Positions 15,788 to 20,535 of a DNA stretch of 20,535 nt are shown here, piece after piece. Source of the DNA: CAZYPH01 sp964649095 (GTDB lineage Bacteria > Bdellovibrionota > UBA1018 > UBA923); NCBI GenBank assembly GCA_964649095.1, contig CAZYPH010000032.1, forward strand, positions 1 to 20,535, in the 5' to 3' direction. Positions within the stretch are counted from its first letter, which is position 1; each line of letters opens with the position of its first letter. The position numbers and the translations under genes are program-made. The notes beneath the pieces were generated by a model. That model was given only the letters and a program-made list of their open reading frames with translations. It was not told the DNA's origin and searched no databases.

Positions 15788-15970
15788 ATGTTTAAAGTTT
15801 GTTTTTGTGGCCGACCCAATGTCGGAAAAAGTTCTTTGTTCAATCGTTTAGTCGGCAAACGCCAGTCTTTGGTTTTAGACGAACCGGGTGTGACACGCGA
15901 TATTATTAAAAACAGTTGTGAGATAACACCAGGCGTGGTTATTGAACTGGCCGACATGGCTGGTATATAA
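15788..15970 (+). CDS. N-terminal Der fragment ending at the in-frame TAA
   Basis: This 60-residue ORF carries only the P-loop (GRPNVGKSS), the G2 region (GVTRDII) and the G3-like DMAG of Der domain 1. It is too short to fold as a GTPase and would be non-functional alone. Its ATG lies five bases after era, the position expected for the real der start. Confidence 0.5.
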   Translation: MFKVCFCGRPNVGKSSLFNRLVGKRQSLVLDEPGVTRDIIKNSCEITPGVVIELADMAGI

Positions 15971-15971
15971 T
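15942..15971 (+). promoter_or_regulatory. Sigma70-like sequence inside der overlapping the stop codon
   Basis: TTGAAC at 15942-15947 (four of six -35 consensus bases) and a perfect TATAAT at 15966-15971 are separated by 18 bases. The -10 hexamer includes the in-frame TAA (15968-15970). Transcription would begin near 15978, ahead of the ATG at 16034 that opens the long downstream Der fragment. This may be coincidence. Confidence 0.3.
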
Positions 15972-16033
15972 CGATTGGCGATGTAAAACCGTTAGATGAC
16001 AATCAAACAAAACTCCGCAAACTGTCAGAACAG

Positions 16034-17227
16034 ATGGCGCTCGAGTATTTGAAAACCGTAGACCTCGTATTGTTTGTCGTCGACATGCGTGTGCCATTGA
16101 CACCAAATGATATTGAACTAAGTCGATTAGTGCGTCGATTTGGAAAAGCGACAATCATTGTGGGTTCTAAAGCGGAAGGTCGAGTAGGGGATCAAGTTGA
16201 TTTCTACGCAGCCGAGTTAGGTTTTTCTGAAAGTGTGGCTACCTCGGCCGAACACAACGAAGGTATTACGGCTTTAAAAGAGGCGATTATTCAAGCCCAG
16301 GGTGGTCTGCCGCAACCAATAGTTGCGTCGATGGAAGACGTAGAACCTGAAGCCACCACAGACGAATTGGTGCCCACTACAGCACCCACAAAGGCCGATC
16401 GTGGCTTAGTGGCACAGTACCCGTTACGGTTTGGTGTTTATGGACGCCCGAACGTAGGAAAGAGTACTTTGGTAAATACGATTTTGGGTGAACACCGCAT
16501 GATCACGTCACCGATTGCGGGAACCACTGTCGACGCAATTGATACCGACTTTACGCATAACGGAAAATTCTATCGCATTATTGATACTGCGGGCATTCGA
16601 AAAAAATCAAAAACAGAACAAGGCGTTGAAGTTTTAAGTGTCGTGCAAGCACTCAAAAGTGTGAGCCAACTCGATATCGCATTATTTTTAATCGATGGTT
16701 TTGAAGGGGTGACCGACCAAGATGAAAAAGTGGCTGGTGAGTTAATAAAGGCCGGAAAACCCGTCGTGATTGTCGTAAATAAGTGGGATTTGTGTAAAAC
16801 AAAACGCGAAGAGTACGCTGTTCGATTACGCGAGACGTTAGGTTTTCTCGACTACGCCCCAGTTTTATTTATTAGCGCGCAACGTAACGAAGGGTTGGAA
16901 CACCTTTGGGATTTATTTGACGAAATACTTTCTCAACGTGAAACCATCGCTCAAACGGCCGATCTTAATCGCTACGTAAAAAGCTTAGAAGGCCATCATT
17001 ACGCCAGTGGTTTAAAATTGTATTACGCCAGTCAGACGGCGAAATACCCACCAACGATTACTGTAATGGTAAATGACCCTAAAAAAGTACGTTTTTCATT
17101 TGAACGTTTTTTGAAAAATTCGTTACGACAAAAATACGGTTGGTTAGCAAGCCCCATAAAAATCCAATTTAAAAAACGCATGCGCTCTGAAAGCAACTAC
17201 ACTCGGCAGAGTTATGGGATTGATTAA
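16034..17227 (+). CDS. C-terminal Der fragment: partial domain 1, complete GTPase domain 2 and KH-like domain
   Basis: From the ATG at 16034 (MALEYLKTVDL) this 397-residue ORF lacks G1-G3 of GTPase domain 1 but keeps domain 2 and the KH-like domain. If translated independently, it would be a single-GTPase Der variant. No good ribosome-binding site precedes the ATG, so independent translation is uncertain. It ends four bases before a convergent gene. Confidence 0.55.
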   Translation: MALEYLKTVDLVLFVVDMRVPLTPNDIELSRLVRRFGKATIIVGSKAEGRVGDQVDFYAAELGFSESVATSAEHNEGITALKEAIIQAQGGLPQPIVASMEDVEPEATTDELVPTTAPTKADRGLVAQYPLRFGVYGRPNVGKSTLVNTILGEHRMITSPIAGTTVDAIDTDFTHNGKFYRIIDTAGIRKKSKTEQGVEVLSVVQALKSVSQLDIALFLIDGFEGVTDQDEKVAGELIKAGKPVVIVVNKWDLCKTKREEYAVRLRETLGFLDYAPVLFISAQRNEGLEHLWDLFDEILSQRETIAQTADLNRYVKSLEGHHYASGLKLYYASQTAKYPPTITVMVNDPKKVRFSFERFLKNSLRQKYGWLASPIKIQFKKRMRSESNYTRQSYGID

Positions 17228-17231
17228 ATAG

Positions 17232-18056
17232 TTACCAGGTAAACAACAACGCCGCGATCACGCTAACCCACGCACCCGAGCGATCGTTAATACCTGCACT
17301 GCGAAACTTGGTATCAAAATGATCGCCAAACTGCACCAGGTGCATCATGCCTTCGATTTGTAAAAAGCTCTTTTTGGGCTGCAGCGTGAACTCAAGGCCT
17401 GCTCCAAAGTTAAAACCAAAGGCATTCTCCGCCTGCACTACACCAACGTTCTGTGGGTTCGACTCACCGCTGCCTATGTTATCGGTTCGTTGGTAGTAAC
17501 CACCGCCCGCAATTAAATGCGGACCAATAAACGTAATAGGTGCCGAGAGGTTGCGGGTATCGGGATAATATTTAAACTCGAAAAGAATACGAAAATTATT
17601 TACGGCCGTTAATCCGTCTGGTTCTAAATCATATTGGTGTTTAGAGTTTTGTACACCCAACTGAAACGCAAAATTAAAATCGAACCAATAGGCTAGGCGA
17701 AAATCTAGCGTTGGAAACCCACCCTGATAAATACGCCCGGCGTTACCCGTCGCCACGGTGCTGCCCGCACCAATGCCCACACCAAAAAATCGACCAAACT
17801 GAAAAAATTTTTCATCGGCGGCTTCATCGGCTTCGGAATCAAACTNNNNNNNNNNACCGTATTCCGAATACGGTCCCGAGATGTTTTCATCAGAGACTTC
17901 ATACTCAGACTGTGGTTTGGAGCTATCACCACCTTCCGCTCCATCGTAGGGTTGGGCCTTGGCATAAGGGGTTGCGAGTAACACTAGGATGCTCAGCAAA
18001 AAAAAGAGTGGATAGGTGGAGTGCGTGATTTTTAGATCGCGTAGTTTTTCGGGCAT
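17232..18056 (-). CDS. Outer-membrane beta-barrel protein with internal N gap
   Basis: About 274 residues. A long signal peptide (hydrophobic core TYPLFFLLSILVLLATPYAKA) precedes an acidic, low-complexity linker (PYDGAEGGDSSKPQSEYEVS). After the gap come alternating hydrophobic/aromatic strands (FFGVGIGAGS, LDFRLAYWFDFNFAFQLGV, FRILFEFKYYP, FNFGAGLEFTL) ending in LLFTW. The strand pattern and the terminal aromatic residue are typical of small outer-membrane barrels inserted by the BAM complex. Ten Ns (17846-17855) interrupt the linker; the frame is consistent on both sides. Function is unrecognised. The start is the ATG at 18056, without a clear ribosome-binding site. It converges on der and diverges from the YfgM-like gene. 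Confidence 0.82.
   Translation of the reverse strand: MPEKLRDLKITHSTYPLFFLLSILVLLATPYAKAQPYDGAEGGDSSKPQSEYEVSDENISGPYSEYGXXXXFDSEADEAADEKFFQFGRFFGVGIGAGSTVATGNAGRIYQGGFPTLDFRLAYWFDFNFAFQLGVQNSKHQYDLEPDGLTAVNNFRILFEFKYYPDTRNLSAPITFIGPHLIAGGGYYQRTDNIGSGESNPQNVGVVQAENAFGFNFGAGLEFTLQPKKSFLQIEGMMHLVQFGDHFDTKFRSAGINDRSGAWVSVIAALLFTW
17846..17855. other. Assembly gap (10 Ns)
   Basis: Ten Ns inside the outer-membrane protein gene. Immediately beside the gap, at 17856-17874, is a 19-base near-perfect palindrome (ACCGTATTC, one C-centred base, GAATACGGT), and its inner part also matches TTCGGAAT at 17832-17839 on the other side. A stable hairpin could have caused the break. Confidence 0.9.
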
Positions 18057-18168
18057 ATTGAAATAAAGGGTAACTTAAAGTTGCCCATGACTAGCTGCAT
18101 AAGTTTGCCGTGCAAAAAAAATCGTGCTTTGCCAAAGAAAAAAAACTGCGGCAAGATTGTGGCCAACT
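18057..18168. promoter_or_regulatory. Divergent intergenic region with a sigma28-like sequence
   Basis: The 112 bases between the outer-membrane protein and the YfgM-like gene include TAAAGTTG (18076-18083), seven of eight bases of the FliA/sigma28 -35 consensus. An 11-base spacer follows, then CTGCATAA, which matches only the last four bases of the sigma28 -10. The 13-mer AAAGTTGCCCATG (18077-18089) is shared with the iscR upstream region (6501-6513). Confidence 0.25.
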
Positions 18169-18939
18169 ATGTCGAACTTACCGTCATCACTCCGAAAATC
18201 TAGGGAAGTAAAAGAATCTAAAAAACCGGCCGCTGAAGCGGAGTCGCCAACGGCCCCACCAGCAATCGGCGCGCCAATAGTCGATTCTGGCATCAGTGTT
18301 GCGCAGTTAAAAATTGAAAGTTTTGTGGCCGAAAAAGCCAAACTTTTATTGGCGCTGTTGGCCGTAGTTACGATTGGCGCATTGGGCTATGGTTTGTACT
18401 CAAGCTACCGTGGGAACTATGAAGTAAAAGCCGCGAATGCGTTGTTTATTCCGAAACGTGATTTAATCACAGCTATTGCAAAAATCCCGGCTGAAGACAC
18501 TCAATGGGAAGGCAAAATCACGCAAGAATTGAGTGCACTACAGAAAAGTTTAGAAAGTTTCTCGAATTCAAAAGCAGCTGTCGAAATACGTTTGTTGTTG
18601 GGAGATCTCTACTTCGAGCGCAAACAATTTGAGAAGGCCTTGCCGTTTTATACCGAGGCCGAAAAATCAGCGCCCAGTGCTTGGGTACTGCAGGCGCAAA
18701 TTTCTAAGGCGTATACGCTTGAGAGCTTAAAAAAATGGCCTGAGGCTATAAAAGTTCAGCTCCAAATCTTTGCTGTGAAAGACTCCGCATTTCGGGCCGA
18801 TGCGGCCATGGCATTAGCACGATTAAACGCAGCTGCAGGCGATACCACTAAAGCGAAAGAGTATCTGTCGATCGTAGAACGCGAGTTTCCGAATACGCCG
18901 GTAGCTAAGACGGCTCAAATTCAAAAACGCCAACTTTAA
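18169..18939 (+). CDS. YfgM-like membrane-anchored TPR protein
   Basis: A 256-residue protein if started at the ATG at 18169 (MSNLPSSLRK); a GTG at 18124 is an alternative. A proline/alanine-rich cytoplasmic N-terminus is followed by one transmembrane helix (KLLLALLAVVTIGALGYGLYSS) and a periplasmic helical-repeat region (LLLGDLYFERKQFEKALPFYTEAEKSA, AMALARLNAAAGDTTKAKEYL), typical of TPRs. In E. coli yfgM-bamB-der are neighbours, and YfgM is a SecYEG-associated periplasmic chaperone. Here bamB follows after 16 bases and der lies upstream, so the context supports a YfgM-like role although similarity is mainly architectural. Confidence 0.78.
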   Translation: MSNLPSSLRKSREVKESKKPAAEAESPTAPPAIGAPIVDSGISVAQLKIESFVAEKAKLLLALLAVVTIGALGYGLYSSYRGNYEVKAANALFIPKRDLITAIAKIPAEDTQWEGKITQELSALQKSLESFSNSKAAVEIRLLLGDLYFERKQFEKALPFYTEAEKSAPSAWVLQAQISKAYTLESLKKWPEAIKVQLQIFAVKDSAFRADAAMALARLNAAAGDTTKAKEYLSIVEREFPNTPVAKTAQIQKRQL

Positions 18940-18955
18940 TTATTTAGAATTTTTT

Positions 18956-20119
18956 ATGCCAGTAAGTATGTTTCGATCGGTATTACGTTCTACGGTTGTT
19001 TTTCTTTGTTTGGCCCTGGGTTTGGGTTGCACCTCGCGCAACTTACGGCGGGACTATCTGCATAACTATCAGAGTGAACGTGAAATTTTAGTTCGCGAAG
19101 GGGCTCTTGACACACGTTTGGGTGTGGATGCAGGCGTAGAGCCCGTCGACTACGCCACACCGATCGTCTCAGACGATACGGTTTGGATTGGCTCAGAAAC
19201 ACGCGGCGTAGAAGCTTTTTTTAAAAAGTCATTACGCAAACGATGGTCATTTGCACCGAAAAACGGGGTGAGTAGTGAGCTCAACTTAATCGAAGATGGC
19301 TCGCAGTTGATTTTACTTTTTGGTGCCAACGATGGTTATGTTTACGCCTTAGATGCCGACACCGGTAAAACGCTTTGGAAGTATGAAGTACGTGTGCCGG
19401 TTTTAGCAAAGGTTACGGTCCATGCCGATCGGGTGTACATTTCAACAACAGATGATACGGTTCATTGCCTTGAACGCCAGACTGGTAAGTGGCTCTGGCA
19501 TTACCGTCGTAGCGGCGATTACATCACAACGATTCATGGCAATTCGTCTGTAGTAATCGATGCTGATCGGGCCCTGGTCGGTTTTAGTGATGGTTATTTT
19601 GTCGCACTAAATACCCGCGATGGCAGCGTGGTTTGGGAAACTAAAATTCATACTGGCAATAAGTTTACGGATGTCGATGCGTCGGCTTATTTAGGAAGTC
19701 AGTATATTTATATTCCATCATATGATGGCGATTTGTACGCCCTCGCGCGTACAACTGGTAAGTTGGTCTGGCATATTGAAGCGGGTGGCGCGCGACAGGT
19801 AACTTCTGAAGACGGTTTTCTGTATGTGCCCTCTAACCTCGGTTTTGTCGCCAAAGTAGATGCCGAGAGCGGACGCATTGTGTGGAAGTTTGACTTAGAT
19901 GACGGCACACCGACACGAGTGTCTGTTATTGGTAATCGTTTGGTATTTGGTGCCTCAAAACGCTACTTGTATACGATCAATAAAGGCGATGGTTCCTTTG
20001 TCGATCGTTACAATATTGGGCATCGTAGTGGATTTCACAGCAATTTGGCTCTAGATGGTAATGCGTTTTATACGCTCTCCAATTACGGCACGTTGTACCG
20101 ATTTCGATTAAACGACTAA
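18956..20119 (+). CDS. bamB: Outer-membrane protein assembly lipoprotein BamB
   Basis: BamB is a PQQ-type beta-propeller lipoprotein of the BAM complex, which inserts beta-barrel proteins into the outer membrane. The N-terminus is a signal peptide (VVFLCLALGLG) followed by Cys25, the probable lipidation site; the Gly at -3 is an unusual lipobox residue. Repeated propeller blades are seen as ALDADTGKTLWKYEV, CLERQTGKWLWHYRR, ALNTRDGSVVWETK, ALARTTGKLVWHIEAGG, VDAESGRIVWKFD and TINKGDGS. Length (387) matches the family (about 390). It follows the YfgM-like gene by 16 bases. The ATG at 18956 was used; a second ATG at 18968 is possible. Its end is 32 bases from the convergent LamG-like gene. Confidence 0.9.
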   Translation: MPVSMFRSVLRSTVVFLCLALGLGCTSRNLRRDYLHNYQSEREILVREGALDTRLGVDAGVEPVDYATPIVSDDTVWIGSETRGVEAFFKKSLRKRWSFAPKNGVSSELNLIEDGSQLILLFGANDGYVYALDADTGKTLWKYEVRVPVLAKVTVHADRVYISTTDDTVHCLERQTGKWLWHYRRSGDYITTIHGNSSVVIDADRALVGFSDGYFVALNTRDGSVVWETKIHTGNKFTDVDASAYLGSQYIYIPSYDGDLYALARTTGKLVWHIEAGGARQVTSEDGFLYVPSNLGFVAKVDAESGRIVWKFDLDDGTPTRVSVIGNRLVFGASKRYLYTINKGDGSFVDRYNIGHRSGFHSNLALDGNAFYTLSNYGTLYRFRLND

Positions 20120-20151
20120 GAACACTTTGGATCCTGATAGTGTCAGGTTAT

Positions 20152-20535
20152 TTACAGACCGTATTTACCAATTAAATAATCTTCCACATCGTCTCTATCG
20201 GCATCAGCAAGAACAGCGCTATAAGCCAAAATTTCGGCTACCTCAAAATTGCCAAAATAAGTAGTCTCTGCAAGGCCGACGGTATACGAGCGTGAAGTAT
20301 TAGGAGAAGCTGTGTTGACGGTCACAGCCATAAAGCTTGTTATTGGGTCCAAACTAAATGGACTAGTTAAGCCATTTTTATTTTTCCTAACGCTCGATGG
20401 AAAGAAATTGAAATGAAAAATCTTACCTCCCGTTTCAAATAAAAAAGGTCGATCCCCCCAGTTTGGAGTTCCTAGTATCGCGTAATAATTATTGAAATTT
20501 GTGGTGATCGACTTAAATACAAAAAATACCTGTTT
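20152..20535 (-). CDS. LamG/concanavalin-like protein, C-terminal part
   Basis: The frame is open from the window edge to a TAA at 20152, giving 127 C-terminal residues of a protein whose start lies beyond 20535. The sequence includes FFVFKS, ILGTPNWGDRPFLFETGG, FFPSSVRKNKNG, ITSFMAVTVNTA, SRSYTVGLAET, FGNFEVAEILAYSAVLADAD and the terminal VEDYLIGKYGL. The last motif is characteristic of the end of LamG/ConA-like jelly-roll domains in bacterial surface and secreted proteins. A role in surface display or glycan binding is inferred only from the fold. Confidence 0.75.
   Translation of the reverse strand, partial: KQVFFVFKSITTNFNNYYAILGTPNWGDRPFLFETGGKIFHFNFFPSSVRKNKNGLTSPFSLDPITSFMAVTVNTASPNTSRSYTVGLAETTYFGNFEVAEILAYSAVLADADRDDVEDYLIGKYGL

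Larger units (their letters stand above)
15788..17227 (+). pseudogene. der: Ribosome-assembly GTPase Der (EngA) with an in-frame stop
   Basis: Der has two tandem GTPase domains and a KH-like domain and is essential for 50S assembly in most bacteria. The full frame would encode about 479 residues, close to the usual 440-490. G1 of domain 1 is intact (GRPNVGKSS, 8-16), but codon 61, just after the G3-like DMAG (56-59), is TAA (15968-15970). Reading continues in the same frame with SIGDVKP and the rest of the protein, so a single base change, not a frameshift, makes the break. G4 of domain 1 is SKAE (127-130) instead of NKxD. Domain 2 is complete: GRPNVGKST, GTTVDAID, DTAGIRKKSK, NKWDL, SAQRNEG. 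The KH-like C-terminus (KLYYASQTAKYPPTI...NDPKKVRFSFERFLKNSLR) is complete. It could be a sequencing error, a true nonsense mutation or two separately made pieces. Confidence 0.85.

Noticed and set aside
15968..15970. Stop-codon recoding or programmed readthrough at the der TAA
   Set aside because: TAA, TAG and TGA all end other genes in the window, and TAA followed by T is usually an efficient stop. No stimulatory structure was seen.
20133..20147. Hairpin CCTGA/TCAGG between bamB and the LamG-like gene as a terminator
   Set aside because: Only five pairs and no T-run on either strand; too weak to call.
1..20535. tRNA, rRNA, CRISPR array or insertion sequence
   Set aside because: No cloverleaf-type sequence, rRNA signature, regularly spaced repeats or transposase gene was seen on either strand.

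Overview
This 20.5 kb window is a draft-assembly stretch (two runs of 10 Ns) of a moderate-GC Gram-negative chromosome. It is almost entirely housekeeping genes. Gram-negative character is shown by an outer-membrane beta-barrel protein, a BamB lipoprotein and a periplasmic 5'-nucleotidase-type enzyme. The gene set, the conserved der / YfgM-like / bamB neighbourhood and a LamG-like surface protein tail at the right edge suggest a Bdellovibrionota-like (former deltaproteobacterial) organism. That assignment is inference from gene content and not proven by a marker gene here.

Layout: (1) 80-4675, plus strand: glmM (peptidoglycan/LPS precursor), pdxJ (vitamin B6), nnr (NAD(P)HX repair), tsaE (tRNA t6A). 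glmM is split by a 154-bp foreign segment that carries the first N gap. (2) 4682-6288, minus strand: two genes I do not recognise, one of them secreted. (3) 6289-6674: a divergent intergenic region with small inverted repeats. (4) 6675-10964, plus: an Rrf2/IscR-type regulator, a cysteine desulfurase, mnmA (2-thiouridine) and an MtaB-like methylthiotransferase, forming a tRNA sulfur-modification operon. (5) 10942-12930, minus: an exported 5'-nucleotidase-family protein with an extra C-terminal domain, whose 3' end overlaps mtaB. (6) 13004-17227, plus: rnc, an Elp3-like radical SAM protein, era, der, an RNA-processing and ribosome-assembly cluster. der has an in-frame TAA. (7) 17232-18056, minus: an outer-membrane protein containing the second N gap. 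(8) 18169-20119, plus: a YfgM-like TPR protein and bamB, for envelope biogenesis. (9) 20152-20535, minus: the C-terminus of a LamG/concanavalin-like protein.

Functional links: the cysteine desulfurase would supply sulfur to MnmA, and its Fe-S/sulfur chemistry is relevant to MtaB. TsaE makes the t6A that MtaB would thiolate. RNase III, Era and Der act in rRNA maturation and ribosome assembly. The YfgM-like protein and BamB act in export and outer-membrane protein assembly.

I found no convincing new multi-gene system, tRNA, rRNA, CRISPR array or insertion sequence. The best observations are molecular oddities: an IscR-like regulator that lacks all [2Fe-2S] ligands, an RNase III with Gly at a metal-ligand Asp position, a Der with both a degenerate G4 motif and an in-frame stop that overlaps a promoter-like sequence, and a probable assembly chimera inside glmM. 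Because the draft has visible assembly faults, single-base explanations must be considered for several of these.
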